Origin: Yersinia intermedia
Lineage (GTDB): Bacteria; Pseudomonadota; Gammaproteobacteria; Enterobacterales; Enterobacteriaceae
Assembly (NCBI RefSeq): GCF_900635455.1
Contig: NZ_LR134116.1
Coordinates: 496,001-560,000, forward strand
Direction of reading: 5' to 3'
DNA: 64,000 nucleotides
Shown: in pieces, positions 42,942-53,424 of the stretch
Layout of the letters: each line of letters begins with the position of its first letter
Numbering within the stretch: the first letter of the stretch is position 1
Translations under genes and position numbers: made by a program
The notes under the pieces: model-generated
What the model saw: only the letters and a program-made list of their open reading frames with translations
What the model was told of the DNA's origin: nothing
Databases searched by the model: none

Positions 42942-43337
42942 TTACCACTTCTTACCCAGCAGACGGTCAATACTGAAACCACCAGGGCCGGCAACCGCCA
43001 ACACGATGAAACCACCAGCGATGGTTAGGTTTTTCATGAACATCAACTGGTTAACGCCTTCCGCAAAGTTAGTGTGGAAGATAAGTGCCGTCAGAATAGT
43101 GAAACCCGCAGTGAACAGTGCAGTGGTACGGGTCAGGAAACCAAACAGAATTGCCAAACCGCCGCCAAATTCCAGCAAAATAGTCAATGGCAGGAAGAAG
43201 CCAGGGACACCCATTGCTTGCATATACTGTTGCGTGCCAGCATAGGCATCACCCATTTTGCCGTAACCGGCCACAATAAACAGAATCGGCATCAGAATGC
43301 GTGCTACCAACAGGCCAGTATCTTGTAATTTGTTCAT
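42942..43337 (-). CDS. yqjF: DoxX-family inner-membrane protein YqjF
   Basis: A 131-residue membrane protein with four hydrophobic segments. RILMPILFIVAGYGKMGDA and LLEFGGGLAILFGFLTR are DoxX/YphA hallmarks. In E. coli its gene is activated by YhaJ in response to dinitrotoluene breakdown products. ATG 43337 has GGAGAAG upstream. Confidence 0.92.
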   Translation of the reverse strand: MNKLQDTGLLVARILMPILFIVAGYGKMGDAYAGTQQYMQAMGVPGFFLPLTILLEFGGGLAILFGFLTRTTALFTAGFTILTALIFHTNFAEGVNQLMFMKNLTIAGGFIVLAVAGPGGFSIDRLLGKKW

Positions 43338-43640
43338 CGACGACTTCTCCAAAAAGTTGTTCTATTAATGCCTGGCATCTGCGGGCGTTAATGGTTAATT
43401 AAAGGTGCTTGTATGTGGTTGCTTGTCGGTGTTATCCCACAAGCTCCCTGAGTTGATGAGAGAATGTTAGTGGAGAAGTTGAGAAGTTGTTAGCAAGTAA
43501 AACTGTCTATTTTTATCAAAAAAACTGAAGTGGTAGCAGATTAATGCCGAAAAACAGTCTGTTTAGGCAACAGAAGGGGGGAGGGCAGCCAGTAACTCAC
43601 TAGAGGATACCGAGGTGCCACAAAGGGAGCTAACGGCAGG
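43338..43640. other. Gap between yqjK and yqjF
   Basis: About 300 bp of non-coding sequence. Apart from the expected yqjF promoter and leader I see no repeat, hairpin or small frame with support. Confidence 0.5.
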
Positions 43641-43925
43641 TTAACGTAAGAAAAAAGTGCTACGAAACAATCGGATGGTTCCCCATATGCTGACCGCCCG
43701 GCGCGACCAACGGATTAATTTACTGGGGTGGCGAATACCGTATAGTGCGACCAGACTGGAGCCAACCATCAAATATTTTCGCATACCGACGATTTGTGCC
43801 CAACCCCGATCATAAGGTGCAGTGACTTCAATCCAGTGTGCAGCGCTGTGGGCGAGATCCAGACGTTGTTGCTGGATCTCGCGTAACAATGCGGCTTTTT
43901 CTTGTGCTAATTTACGGCGGCTCAA
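43641..43925 (-). CDS. yqjK: YqjK-family protein
   Basis: A 94-residue basic protein with an N-terminal helical segment (KAALLREIQQQRLDLAHSAA) and a hydrophobic stretch near 50-62. It corresponds to E. coli YqjK, function unknown. It overlaps yqjE by 4 bp and ends the yqjC-D-E-K row. Confidence 0.88.
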   Translation of the reverse strand: MSRRKLAQEKAALLREIQQQRLDLAHSAAHWIEVTAPYDRGWAQIVGMRKYLMVGSSLVALYGIRHPSKLIRWSRRAVSIWGTIRLFRSTFFLR

Positions 43926-44317
43926 CGCTCTTTCTCCAATAACTCGCGATCCGTTTCCAATTGCTTACGGGTAGAACCCAGCAGTGTGGAGCTGCGTGCC
44001 TTGGTGATAGTCCAGATAACACCGATTATCGCCAGTGCCAATAGCACCGCAGTGGTAGTACCCAGCGCCATTAAACGATAGGCAGGATCAATAGCCCATA
44101 TGACTAAGACCAGCAGACTCATCAACCCGAAAGCGGTAAGTAACAAGGTAATCCCTGCCATCATCAGCAACTGAACCAGTGTTGCTTTTTCCTCTTCCAG
44201 CTCAATGGCGGCCAGACGTACACGGGTTTCAACCATGCCCACCACAATAGTGGCGATGCGGTGAACAGTATCAAGGACCCCTTTACCGGGGCCCTGTGTG
44301 TGAGGAAGCTCAGCCAT
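43922..44317 (-). CDS. yqjE: Inner-membrane protein YqjE (phage holin-like superfamily III)
   Basis: A 131-residue protein with two membrane helices (about 48-70 and 78-100, LLMMAGITLLLTAFGLMSLL and TTAVLLALAIIGVIWTI). It belongs to the Phage_holin_3_6 family. E. coli YqjE is stationary-phase induced. ATG 44317 begins just after the yqjD stop; the open frame to 44386 lies inside yqjD. Confidence 0.9.
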   Translation of the reverse strand: MAELPHTQGPGKGVLDTVHRIATIVVGMVETRVRLAAIELEEEKATLVQLLMMAGITLLLTAFGLMSLLVLVIWAIDPAYRLMALGTTTAVLLALAIIGVIWTITKARSSTLLGSTRKQLETDRELLEKER

Positions 44318-44319
44318 AA

Positions 44320-44625
44320 TTAGCGGCGAGACAACAGAACGCCTAACACCACGCCAACAGCGGCACCGATGCCTACACCAGTCCAAGGATTGTCGTGAAC
44401 GTAGGTATCTGCTTTGTCAGCAATTTCTTTAGTTTGCGCTGCGATTTTATCGCCGGTTTCGCTCAAACGCTCGCGAGTATCTTTCAACGCGCTTTCCGCT
44501 TTGGCTCGCAGCTTATCTAACTCAGCTTTCGGCTTATCGGTCGAAGTTTGCAGCACTTCTTCCAAAGTATCTGCCAGTGACTTAAGTTCAGCGCGTAAAT
44601 GTTCAGAGGTTTTATCTTGTGGCAT
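44320..44625 (-). CDS. yqjD: Ribosome-associated membrane protein YqjD
   Basis: A 101-residue ElaB/YqjD/DUF883 protein. An amphipathic helical N part (to about 75) is followed by one C-terminal membrane helix ending VGVVLGVLLSRR. E. coli YqjD anchors ribosomes to the inner membrane in stationary phase. ATG 44625 has AAGGAG upstream. Confidence 0.93.
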   Translation of the reverse strand: MPQDKTSEHLRAELKSLADTLEEVLQTSTDKPKAELDKLRAKAESALKDTRERLSETGDKIAAQTKEIADKADTYVHDNPWTGVGIGAAVGVVLGVLLSRR

Positions 44626-44749
44626 GTAATAGCTCCTTAACATAACTGAGGTGGATACCTAACGTAGCGAATATTTAACAAAGTTAAAAGGTGAATAAAT
44701 CTTAAATAACTCTGATGATTCGCCGTTATTGTATTTAAAACCGGAGTTG

Positions 44750-45127
44750 CTACTTCTGCGCCTTAGCTTGTTTTAACTCGGCTTGCGCTTCCACTAACTT
44801 CTTCTGTTGCTTGGTAATTTTACTCGCATCACCTTTCTGCTGAGCCTCTTTTAACTCTTGCTGGCGCTCAGTGACCTTGTGTTGCTTTTGTCTGATTTTT
44901 TTCTGTTGTTCGGCCTTCAGGTTTTCCGCCGTGCAGTTGCTTTTTACTTCTTTTAAGGCTGTTGCCAGACCGGCCGCGCGGCGGGTATTGCCATGTTGTT
45001 TGGCATAATCTATCTGTTGTTGGATTTCTTTAGCTTTTATGTCGCATTCATTGTCTAACGCTGCTTGAGCAACATTACAAAATACGACAATAGGTAAAAC
45101 CAACAGGAGAGAGCGACGTAACAACAT
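44750..45127 (-). CDS. yqjC: DUF1090 periplasmic protein YqjC
   Basis: A 125-residue protein with signal peptide MLLRRSLLLVLPIVVFCNVAQA and a long charged coiled coil. Two conserved cysteines (NECDIK and SNCTAE) flank the first helix pair. It corresponds to E. coli YqjC, a low-pH-linked protein. Function is unknown. Confidence 0.9.
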   Translation of the reverse strand: MLLRRSLLLVLPIVVFCNVAQAALDNECDIKAKEIQQQIDYAKQHGNTRRAAGLATALKEVKSNCTAENLKAEQQKKIRQKQHKVTERQQELKEAQQKGDASKITKQQKKLVEAQAELKQAKAQK

Positions 45128-45313
45128 AGTATTACTTCCTTTTACAGCAAGAGTCAGGGACGAAAACAGGTTGCCGTGAATGTCTAAGCATAGCGCTGAA
45201 TGATGTGATACCCAAGTTTACCACAGGAATTTTTATAGATTAATCAGATATCAGCGGAATAAATAGGCAAAAAATAGCAGATGACTACGGGGAGATAGCC
45301 CCCGTAGCGAAAA

Positions 45314-45703
45314 TTAGCCTACATTTTGTAGGGTATTTCTGAATGCGGGTAACAGACGCTGACGTTTCTTAGACTCGCTTAAGACAATGACATAACCGCT
45401 CGGCAAGATATCCTGCAACACTTCAATGGCTTCTTCCTGCTGTTCAGGGGATTCCAGGCTTACCACCAAGCTATCATTCTCTGGAGTAATGCTTTTTATC
45501 CGAATCCCACGTTGATCAAGATGTTGGTACAGATAAAACCCATCAGGCAATGACAGCCCCTGTTGGTTAGGCCGAATTTTCAACGCACTTTCTGTGCGCA
45601 AAATAATAGGCGTAAACAACAAGGCCGCCAGCAACAGCGCCATGACTGGCAAAATAAGATAGTGCCAAACCGGGCGACTAAAACGGCCCTTGAGGTTGAT
45701 CAC
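45314..45703 (-). CDS. mzrA: EnvZ/OmpR modulator MzrA
   Basis: A 129-residue bitopic protein with one membrane helix (about 15-35) and a periplasmic domain. In E. coli MzrA (YqjB) binds EnvZ and links the CpxAR and EnvZ/OmpR systems. It overlaps yqjA by 4 bp, the conserved yqjA-mzrA operon. Confidence 0.9.
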   Translation of the reverse strand: MINLKGRFSRPVWHYLILPVMALLLAALLFTPIILRTESALKIRPNQQGLSLPDGFYLYQHLDQRGIRIKSITPENDSLVVSLESPEQQEEAIEVLQDILPSGYVIVLSESKKRQRLLPAFRNTLQNVG

Positions 45704-46398
45704 TCTGGCTTACCTTTATTTTTGTCATTGCTATCCGCAACCTGTGGGGTGCTTTTTTTGCGCCAAAGCACATATAAAGAACCAAACAAGCCAATCACCA
45801 ACAGTGCCAGCGGCAATAACATCAGGAAGAACATCACTTCGTCTTCATATTTTAGGAATACCGGTGTTTTACCAAAGGCAAAGCCCATCGTTGTCAGGAT
45901 CAATACCCACAGGAAGCCACTCATCCAGTTGAAGAACTGAAAACGGGTGTTGTCCAGGCCTGAAAGCCCGGCAATTGTTGGCAACAAGGTACGCACGAAT
46001 GCCAGAAAACGGCCCACCAGCAGGGCAGATAACCCATGGCGATGGAACAAATTATGGGCACGCTGGTGGTAATGAGCAGGGAGATGAGACAGCCAGCCTT
46101 GTACCACTTTGGTATTCCCCAGCCATCGCCCCTGAATATAACTGACCCAGCACCCAAGACTAGCGGCAGTGGTCAATACCACGAGGGTCACAGGGAAGCT
46201 CATCGCACCTTTTGCAATCAGTACACCAACCAGAATCAGCAGACTATCACCCGGTAAGAAGGCCGCTGGCAGCAAACCATTTTCCAGGAAAAGTATTACA
46301 AATAGCAGGATATAAATGGCCCATACCAGAGACGGGTTCGCCAGTGTCTCATAGTCCTGTGCCCATAGAGCATGTAAGAGTTCTTTAATGATATCCAT
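45700..46398 (-). CDS. yqjA: DedA-family membrane protein YqjA
   Basis: A 232-residue inner-membrane protein. The DedA motifs are [18 protein letters not shown], the conserved GRF(L)[12 protein letters not shown] and a following NWMSGFLW. YqjA and its paralogue YghB are needed for division, proton-motive-force homeostasis and alkaline tolerance. The C tail is charged and cytoplasmic. A membrane carrier role for undecaprenyl phosphate is known for some DedA relatives; here it is only possible. Confidence 0.95.
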   Translation of the reverse strand: MDIIKELLHALWAQDYETLANPSLVWAIYILLFVILFLENGLLPAAFLPGDSLLILVGVLIAKGAMSFPVTLVVLTTAASLGCWVSYIQGRWLGNTKVVQGWLSHLPAHYHQRAHNLFHRHGLSALLVGRFLAFVRTLLPTIAGLSGLDNTRFQFFNWMSGFLWVLILTTMGFAFGKTPVFLKYEDEVMFFLMLLPLALLVIGLFGSLYVLWRKKSTPQVADSNDKNKGKPE

Positions 46399-46424
46399 CT
46401 GGTATTCCTAAAACGTCATTGTTG

Positions 46425-46542
46425 TATACCCTTACTTACCTGACGTTGCAGTAGCGCTTTCTTACCCGAATCACTGAGATGTTCATCAATGGGCCAGGAT
46501 TCGCTTGTTTTGCCTTACTGCAATACCAATTACTTTGGGTAT
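46425..46542. repeat. Diverged ERIC-like element upstream of yqjA
   Basis: The ends TATACCCTTACTTACCTGACG and CCAATTACTTTGGGTAT and the half-core TTACCCGAATCACTGAG are recognisable. The second core half is degraded. Confidence 0.8.
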
Positions 46543-46684
46543 GTTCGTTAGTTTATAAACACGACTCGCAAAAATAGCTGATGGCTTTTCGTGTTTAAGC
46601 GATGGTTTTGATAAATGTGTTCAAACAAACCAATTCGCTGATATCAATAGGTAAATATACTTCGCGCTGTAACTGTCAGGGAAG

Positions 46685-47206
46685 CTACGACGACTGAGAA
46701 TCATGGTGGTAGGTAAGCATCCCGCTATATTGAATATTACTCTCTTTCCAGCCACCCACACGATTTTGCTGTGCCGATGTATGGAACATCCAGTTGGAGT
46801 AGTTAAGCAGTGGCAGTGATTGCCTCGGCTGTTTGTAGATTTCATCTGCCCGACTGCTGCGAGATATTGCCAGATATGCCCCAGACCAGGTGTTATTAAC
46901 CAATGACGGGTTGGCTGAGCCGGTAAACTTGCTGGCCCCCAGCCGATTCTTTATGGCGGTTTTTTTGACCGGCAAACCCATCAGACGCAATTGGGTGGGG
47001 ATGACTTTATTTTGCAGGTGCGGGTAAGGTGATAATGCCCTTACGGATGACGACATGTCGCGGATATAGGGGCTGCTATGATAGACAGCACTTAGCGTTG
47101 ATAACGCCATGCCTGATGGAGCAGAATATGTGGGCGATAGCAGGTTGCCGGAGACCGAACCGGCCCAGCCAGACACTGCAATAAATAGAGCAAACAACCA
47201 GCGCAT
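46685..47206 (-). CDS. Exported protein of unknown function
   Basis: A 173-residue product with a signal peptide (MRWLFALFIAVSGWAGSVSG). The mature part is rich in Ser, Tyr and Asn, basic, and free of cysteine. I recognise no domain. It sits between yqjA and exuR, which are neighbours in E. coli, so it is an accessory insertion. ATG 47206 is preferred over GTG 47254, which would spoil the signal peptide. No strong ribosome-binding site is seen, so expression is uncertain. Confidence 0.6.
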   Translation of the reverse strand: MRWLFALFIAVSGWAGSVSGNLLSPTYSAPSGMALSTLSAVYHSSPYIRDMSSSVRALSPYPHLQNKVIPTQLRLMGLPVKKTAIKNRLGASKFTGSANPSLVNNTWSGAYLAISRSSRADEIYKQPRQSLPLLNYSNWMFHTSAQQNRVGGWKESNIQYSGMLTYHHDSQSS

Positions 47207-47457
47207 GTATTTGCGTTTCGCTCCCAAAGCACCCAAGTAAAAAAGTGCTGACACTTTAGCAAAATAGCGGGATATGAAACAGGGAAATATAAATGCCTAT
47301 TGAGTATTTATTAAGCAATGGTTTAAAAACAGGCTTGATACTGACATTTGCTGACAGAAGTCGACATTTACTGACCTTAAATCGCCATGATCAGACCGGG
47401 AAGAGAAAGAATAGAATCAGTTTCTCTTCCCGTTGCCTGCCACTACCTGAGCAAGGT

Positions 47458-48255
47458 TCAGCCTTTGCTGTTCGCGACCATATTGTTATTCATCATGAGA
47501 TTATCGAGATGAACAACGGGGTTTTCTGTGAATAAATAGCGATCCACATTAAATTCAAAATCATCGGTAGTGGCACGGAACAGCATCTGCTTGGTATTTT
47601 CCAGATGTTGCCACATAGCAAGTTTACTGGCGTAAGGATCTTTACGCATCAGAGCTTCAAGGATCCTGTCGTGATCTTCGCACCAGCTCTCGATCGATTT
47701 ATCATCGATATGCTCATGCAGTTTTATCCAGTAAGGGTTATGTACCCGTTGGCTCCACATTTTTTCGACAATCGTTGCCATGGCGGTATTTTGGGTGGCC
47801 AGAGCAACCTGTACGTGGAATTTCAGATCCCATTGTGAATCACGGAAGCGATCTTCCTGACGCGCATGTTTTTGGATCTCAATTAATTGCACGATATCTT
47901 GCGGCGTAACCTGAGTGGCGGCAAATTCAGCAATATTACTTTCGATTAACTGGCGTGCCTGTAGCAACTCAAAGGGACCTGCTGTGGCGAATTCAATGCT
48001 GTGGTTGGGCATGACGAGGTGCTTTTGCTGATTCGACATCACGTGGATGCCGGAGCCTTTACGCACTTCAACGTAACCCTCTACTTCCAGCATGATGATC
48101 GCTTCACGGACCACGGTTCGGCTGACATTCATCTCTTCTGAAATGCAGCGTTCCGCCGGCAATTTATCCCCTACAGGATAAACACCCGCTTCGATGCGCT
48201 GCTTTAACTCTGCGGCTAACTGCTGGTACAACCGTCTGGTTTCTGTTAATTCCAT
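47458..48255 (-). CDS. exuR: Hexuronate utilisation repressor ExuR
   Basis: A 265-residue GntR/FadR-type repressor of exuT and uxaCBA, relieved by galacturonate or glucuronate derivatives. The helix-turn-helix is [24 protein letters not shown]. Its key part is [18 protein letters not shown]. The FCD effector domain follows from about 95, with metal-site histidines in DLKFHVQVA and HDRILEA. ATG 48255 ([13 protein letters not shown]) matches E. coli. Confidence 0.95.
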   Translation of the reverse strand: MELTETRRLYQQLAAELKQRIEAGVYPVGDKLPAERCISEEMNVSRTVVREAIIMLEVEGYVEVRKGSGIHVMSNQQKHLVMPNHSIEFATAGPFELLQARQLIESNIAEFAATQVTPQDIVQLIEIQKHARQEDRFRDSQWDLKFHVQVALATQNTAMATIVEKMWSQRVHNPYWIKLHEHIDDKSIESWCEDHDRILEALMRKDPYASKLAMWQHLENTKQMLFRATTDDFEFNVDRYLFTENPVVHLDNLMMNNNMVANSKG

Positions 48256-48440
48256 GATTAAGGCTCTTGGGAGCAATTGAGGCTGCAGATTCTGCGGCTC
48301 ATATTGTCTGGAAGGCATGATATCCCGAAGGAGATATAATTGGATTTGTTATACCACTTATCCCTATTCGGTTCTAGTCATTGCTATCACAGTTGTGATG
48401 GAAAATACGCACTAAACCAGGGGGCTGGCAAGAAGTAAAA

Positions 48441-48464
48441 AGCCCGGTAAATGATTACCGGGCT
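48441..48464 (-). terminator. Rho-independent terminator of exuT
   Basis: AGCCCGGTAA and TTACCGGGCT form a 10-bp stem with loop of 4; TTTTT follows on the minus strand. It separates exuT from exuR. Confidence 0.9.
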
Positions 48465-48500
48465 TGAGTCGAACCTATGGCTCAATAATGACTACTCAGA

Positions 48501-49805
48501 TTAGTTTTGTCCGGCAGGAGCCTGTTGTATCGGATCGATAGTCGGTTCAACCGCTGGGCGGTTTTGCAGCACCGTCCAGATAACCACCACGGCTAACACA
48601 TCAAATACCGCCAATGCGGCAAACAGAGGGCTGAAGCCCATGGTGTCTGCCAACGCACCCACCACCAGAGCGAACATGGTACTGGCAGTCCAGGCCGCCA
48701 TACCGGTTAACCCGTTGGCTGTGGCCACTTCGTTACGACCAAATACGTCGGAAGATAGTGTAATCAGTGCGCCAGACAATGATTGGTGAGCGAAGCCCCC
48801 AACACACAGCAGTGCGATAGCGGCATAAGGGCTAGTGAACAGGCCGATAGTCCCCGGTGCAATCATTAACAGGCCACCCATTGTTACCACCAACTTACGG
48901 GAAACAATCAGGTTAACTTTGAAGTGTTTCTGGAATAACGGCGGCAGGTAGCCACCCAAAATGCAGCCCAAGTCGGCAAACAGCATTGGCATCCAGGCGA
49001 ACATGGCGATTTCTTTCAGGTTAAAGCCATAGGCTTTAAACATAAACAGTGGGATCCAAGCGTTAAATGTCCCCCAGGCTGGTTCTGCCAAGAAACGCGG
49101 GATAGCAATGCCCCAGAACTGACGGTTACGGATAATCTGCAATGCAGACATCTTTTTAGCGTTAGCGGTGGAGTGCTGAGCTTCCTGACCACTGAGGATG
49201 TATTCACGTTCTTCATCGGTCAGTTTTTTCTGGTCTTTCGGGTGTTTGTAAAGGATTAACCAGGCAATAGCCCAAATCAGGCTGAGCACACCGGTGATGA
49301 TAAATGCCATCTGCCAACTGTGCATCACGATAGCCCACACCACCAATGGTGGTGCAATCATGCCGCCGATAGAAGAGCCGACGTTAAAGTAACCTACAGC
49401 AATGGAGCGTTCTTTTGCAGGGAACCATTCGCTACTGGCCTTCAGGCCCGCAGGGATCATAGCAGCCTCTGCCATACCTACCGCACCACGAGCGATAGCT
49501 AAACCGCCCCAACTGCTGGCCAACGCGGTGCTCATACAGAAGATGGCCCACATAATGGCAAACATGGCATAGCCCACTTTGGTGCCCATAACATCCAGAA
49601 CATAACCGGCTACCGGTTGCATCAAGGTGTAAGCAGCAGAATAAGCAGCGATGATGTAAGAATATTGCTGTGTCGTGATATGTAACTGCTCTTGCAACGT
49701 CGGTGCGGCCACCGCAATAGCGTTACGTGTTAGGTAACCCAATATGGTGCCGACGGTGACCAGAGCGATCATGTACCAGCGTAAGCCTTTAATTTTACGC
49801 ATCAT
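48501..49805 (-). CDS. exuT: Hexuronate/proton symporter ExuT
   Basis: A 434-residue MFS transporter (ACS family) with 12 predicted helices, taking up galacturonate and glucuronate. Hallmarks are RNAIAVAAPTLQEQL, the loop 2-3 region VLDVMGTKVGYAMF and SSEWFPAKERSIAVGYFN. Two adjacent ATG codons (49805, 49802) are possible; GGGAG spacing slightly favours the first. It diverges from uxaC. Confidence 0.96.
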   Translation of the reverse strand: MMRKIKGLRWYMIALVTVGTILGYLTRNAIAVAAPTLQEQLHITTQQYSYIIAAYSAAYTLMQPVAGYVLDVMGTKVGYAMFAIMWAIFCMSTALASSWGGLAIARGAVGMAEAAMIPAGLKASSEWFPAKERSIAVGYFNVGSSIGGMIAPPLVVWAIVMHSWQMAFIITGVLSLIWAIAWLILYKHPKDQKKLTDEEREYILSGQEAQHSTANAKKMSALQIIRNRQFWGIAIPRFLAEPAWGTFNAWIPLFMFKAYGFNLKEIAMFAWMPMLFADLGCILGGYLPPLFQKHFKVNLIVSRKLVVTMGGLLMIAPGTIGLFTSPYAAIALLCVGGFAHQSLSGALITLSSDVFGRNEVATANGLTGMAAWTASTMFALVVGALADTMGFSPLFAALAVFDVLAVVVIWTVLQNRPAVEPTIDPIQQAPAGQN

Positions 49806-50365
49806 TTATAACTTTCTCCCAGTCTAAGATTACTGCTATGAAGCGCGACCTGTAGCGGCGTTTCATGGCGCAATTTGGCCCAACCTACATCGTTGTACAT
49901 GCGGTGGTACCCGACCCTGTTTAATTGGGTCATACCTTCTTATTTGAGTTGAGGCTGAAGTGTTATCGGTAGCTTCAACTGCTTTGGGTATCCCTTCCTG
50001 TTGAGAGCAACGGTGCTGTCGCTGCTTTCATTCTTGCCTGTGTCTTCCCGTGTGGGTCAAATCAGCGCGTTTGAGTGAACAATGCGGATGAGATGATTGA
50101 GGGCGACGCAACAATAACTTGTCATACAGATTTAAAAGTTGAGTGACATCACAAAAACCACTTTTCAATTAGGGAATAATAGAACCCGACAGACTTAGTG
50201 CCGCAAGGGGCTAAATAGACTATAAATGTTGAGTATTTGTTCTTTTTGTTAGGTTTTTGCGATCGCTATCGATAAAAAAATGCTGGACGATAGATGGAAT
50301 TGGTGTGATAACTTCGCGATAACAGAGAGCAGTGCTCTAAGATGTACTCAAGTGAGGAACCTAAT
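49806..50365. promoter_or_regulatory. Divergent exuT/uxaC control region
   Basis: This 560-bp gap holds a core-deleted ERIC-like remnant at 49932-49992. It also has two imperfect ExuR/UxuR-type palindromes, at 50116-50133 (AACTTGTCATACAGATTT) and 50297-50314 (GAATTGGTGTGATAACTT). A possible CRP site GTTGA-N6-TCACA lies at 50138-50153, with a perfect right half. These sites fit known ExuR and cAMP-CRP control of hexuronate genes, but the match is by eye against a remembered consensus. Confidence 0.45.
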
Positions 50366-51775
50366 ATGTCGCAGTTTTTGACCGAAGACTTTTTGCTGGA
50401 CACCGAATTCGCCCGTCGTCTATATCATGACTACGCAAAAGATCAGCCGATCTTTGATTATCACTGCCATTTACCCCCTGAACAGATCGCAGAAAACTAC
50501 CGCTTTAAGAATCTGTATGACATCTGGTTGAAAGGTGATCACTATAAATGGCGTGCTATGCGGACTAACGGTGTAGCAGAACGTCTGTGTACCGGCGATG
50601 CCAGTGATCGTGAGAAATTCGACGCATGGGCTGCAACGGTTCCTCATACTATCGGTAACCCGCTGTATCACTGGACTCATCTTGAATTGCGCCGTCCATT
50701 TGGTATTACAGGTAAGTTATTATCCCCTGCAACGTCAGAAGAGATCTGGCAACGCGGTAACGAATTACTGGCTCAGGACAGTTTCTCTGCGCGCGGCATT
50801 ATGCAGCAGATGAATGTAAAAATGGTCGGTACCACTGATGACCCGATTGATGACCTGCGCCACCATAAAGCTATTGCCGCTGATGGTAGCTTCAACATCA
50901 AAGTGTTACCAAGCTGGCGTCCAGATAAAGCCTTCAACATTGAAGCCGCGGGCTTTAACGACTACATGCAGCGTTTGGAAGCTGCCGCTGATACCTCTAT
51001 CAGCCGCTTTGCCGATCTGTGTACTGCCTTGAACAAACGGATGGACCACTTTGCCGCCCACGGTTGTAAAGTTTCGGATCATGCTTTGGATGTTGTGGTT
51101 TACGGTGAGGCAGATGAAGCCACGCTGGATGCGATTCTGGCGCGTCGTCTGGCCGGTAATCAGCCAAGTACCGAAGAAGTTGCACAGTTCAAAACGGCAG
51201 TATTGCTATTCCTGTCTGGCGAATATCACCGCCGTGAATGGGTGCAGCAGTACCACATCGGCGCTCTGCGTAACAATAACAGCCGCATGTTTAATCTGGT
51301 GGGGCCGGATAGCGGTTTTGACTCCATCAATGACCAACCACTGGCACAGCCACTGTCCCGTCTGTTGGATGCTCAGGGCCTGCGTAATGCATTACCAAAA
51401 ACCATCCTTTACTGCCTAAACCCGCGTGATAACGAAGTTATCGGCACGATGGTTGGCAACTTCCAGGGTGAAGGCGCTGCCGGGAAAATGCAGTTCGGTT
51501 CTGGCTGGTGGTTTAACGACCAGAAAGATGGAATGCAACGCCAAATGACCCAACTGGCACAACTTGGTTTGCTAAGCCGCTTCGTTGGCATGCTGACGGA
51601 TAGCCGCAGCTTCTTGTCTTATACGCGCCATGAATACTTCCGCCGCATCTTGTGCCAGATGATTGGCCGTTGGGTGGCTGATGGCGAAGCTCCGGCAGAT
51701 ATTGAACTGCTGGGTTCAATGGTGAAAAACATCTGCTTCGATAACGCGAAGCAATATTTTGCCATCGAGCTGTAA
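50366..51775 (+). CDS. uxaC: Uronate isomerase UxaC
   Basis: A 469-residue amidohydrolase-superfamily isomerase that converts galacturonate to tagaturonate and glucuronate to fructuronate. The metal-site [17 protein letters not shown] begins the barrel. [13 protein letters not shown] and [21 protein letters not shown] are family blocks. ATG 50366 (MSQFLTEDF) has GAGGAA upstream; the frame opens at 50342. It is first in uxaC-uxaB-uxaA. Confidence 0.97.
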   Translation: MSQFLTEDFLLDTEFARRLYHDYAKDQPIFDYHCHLPPEQIAENYRFKNLYDIWLKGDHYKWRAMRTNGVAERLCTGDASDREKFDAWAATVPHTIGNPLYHWTHLELRRPFGITGKLLSPATSEEIWQRGNELLAQDSFSARGIMQQMNVKMVGTTDDPIDDLRHHKAIAADGSFNIKVLPSWRPDKAFNIEAAGFNDYMQRLEAAADTSISRFADLCTALNKRMDHFAAHGCKVSDHALDVVVYGEADEATLDAILARRLAGNQPSTEEVAQFKTAVLLFLSGEYHRREWVQQYHIGALRNNNSRMFNLVGPDSGFDSINDQPLAQPLSRLLDAQGLRNALPKTILYCLNPRDNEVIGTMVGNFQGEGAAGKMQFGSGWWFNDQKDGMQRQMTQLAQLGLLSRFVGMLTDSRSFLSYTRHEYFRRILCQMIGRWVADGEAPADIELLGSMVKNICFDNAKQYFAIEL

Positions 51776-51803
51776 TCGCCCCGTTGATTTGAATAACCAA
51801 TAA

Positions 51804-51824
51804 CAGGGCCGGTTAGCGGCTCTG
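51804..51824 (+). other. Hairpin between uxaC and uxaB
   Basis: CAGGGCCG and CGGCTCTG pair (one G-T) around GTTAG. No T run follows, so it may be a processing or mRNA-stability structure in the 187-bp gap. Confidence 0.5.
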
Positions 51825-51962
51825 TATAACTCTAACTCATTATTTATTTAACGCCCGGCTGCACTGCGGTAAAGACCTTCTCTGCAAAGAAAGGATTGCC
51901 TGCAAAGCACGGACTGTCAGTAATGCCGGTCCATAGCTGTATGCGTTATGAGGTGAACCCTG

Positions 51963-53414
51963 ATGCAAACTCTAAACCGTCGTGACTTTCCCGGCCGTAG
52001 CCACCCTGACAAGATCATTCAATTTGGTGAAGGTAACTTCCTGCGTGCATTTGTCGACTGGCAGATTGATTTACTGAATGAACATACTGATCTGAATGCC
52101 GGGATCGTGGTGATCCGCCCGATCGATACTGATTTCCCACCGTCACTCAGTACCCAGGATGGTCTGTACACTGCGGTGATCCGTGGTTTGAATGAGCAGG
52201 GCGAAGCGGTGCGTGAATCCCGCCTGATCCGCTCGGTTAACCGTGAGATCAATATTTACCGTCAGTTTGATGAATATTTGGCACTGGCCCGCGATGCCAA
52301 TATTCGCTTTATGTTCTCAAACACCACTGAAGCGGGTATTGCCTGGAATGAAGCGGACCAATTCAGCGACGCACCACCAAGCTCTTTCCCGGCTAAATTG
52401 ACCCGCTTGCTGTTTGAACGTTTTGAACATTTTGCCGGTGCCGCAGATAAAGGTTGGGTATTACTGCCTTGTGAACTGATTGATTACAATGGTGAAGCGC
52501 TGCGCGAACTGGTGTTGCGTTATGCCAGTCATTGGCAATTACCTACCGCTTTCACCCAGTGGTTAACTGAGCACAATACCTTCTGTTCAACGCTGGTTGA
52601 CCGCATCGTTACAGGCTATCCGCGTGATGAAGTGGCTGCCTTACAAACCGAACTGGGTTATCAGGATAGCTTCCTGGATACCGCAGAATACTTCTATCTA
52701 TTTGTTATTCAAGGGCCAAAAGAACTGGCTCAAGAACTGCGCCTGGATCAACTCGATCTGAACGTGCGCATCGTTGATGACATCAAACCCTATAAAGAAC
52801 GCAAAGTTGCCATTCTGAACGGCGCACACACCGCGCTGGTACCTGTGGCATACCTCTCTGGACTGGACACCGTCGGCCAGACGATGGATGACGCACAAAT
52901 CAGCAGCTTTGTAGAGAAAACCATTACCGAAGAGATTGTACCGGTATTGGATTTACCAGAAGACGAATTATTGTCGTTCTCACAAGCGGTATTGAGCCGG
53001 TTCCGCAACCCGTTCATTCAGCATCAACTGCTGTCTATTGCCTTGAATGGTATGACTAAATTCCGTACTCGTATTTTGCCGCAGTTGCTGACCTACCAGC
53101 AACAGCAAGGCAAGTTACCACCGCGCCTGACTTTTGCTCTGGCAGCACTTATCGCTTTTTACCGTGGTGAGCGTGATGGTCAAACTTACCCGTTGCAGGA
53201 TGATGCTCACTGGCTGGAACGCTTTTCCACCTTGTGGAGTGGTGTAAAACACAGTGATATCACGCTGGCTGAGTTAGTTAACAGCGTACTGTCTGATGCG
53301 ACCCATTGGGGACAGGATTTGACCGCCGTTCCACAACTGGCCAATCAGGTAACAGAACAACTGCAAACTATCATTGATCGCGGCATGAGAGCTGCGGTAG
53401 CGACCTATAGCTAA
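51963..53414 (+). CDS. uxaB: Tagaturonate reductase (altronate oxidoreductase) UxaB
   Basis: A 483-residue NAD-dependent long-chain mannitol dehydrogenase-family enzyme that reduces tagaturonate to altronate. The nucleotide-binding start [19 protein letters not shown] and the catalytic [20 protein letters not shown] (Lys, Asn, His) are conserved. It lies between uxaC and uxaA here. In E. coli uxaB is at a separate locus. Confidence 0.97.
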   Translation: MQTLNRRDFPGRSHPDKIIQFGEGNFLRAFVDWQIDLLNEHTDLNAGIVVIRPIDTDFPPSLSTQDGLYTAVIRGLNEQGEAVRESRLIRSVNREINIYRQFDEYLALARDANIRFMFSNTTEAGIAWNEADQFSDAPPSSFPAKLTRLLFERFEHFAGAADKGWVLLPCELIDYNGEALRELVLRYASHWQLPTAFTQWLTEHNTFCSTLVDRIVTGYPRDEVAALQTELGYQDSFLDTAEYFYLFVIQGPKELAQELRLDQLDLNVRIVDDIKPYKERKVAILNGAHTALVPVAYLSGLDTVGQTMDDAQISSFVEKTITEEIVPVLDLPEDELLSFSQAVLSRFRNPFIQHQLLSIALNGMTKFRTRILPQLLTYQQQQGKLPPRLTFALAALIAFYRGERDGQTYPLQDDAHWLERFSTLWSGVKHSDITLAELVNSVLSDATHWGQDLTAVPQLANQVTEQLQTIIDRGMRAAVATYS

Positions 53415-53424
53415 AGGTTTAACT

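Noticed and set aside
47293..47535. An 80-codon plus-strand open frame
   Set aside because: It overlaps the 3' end of exuR on the other strand and has no supporting start signal or family match.
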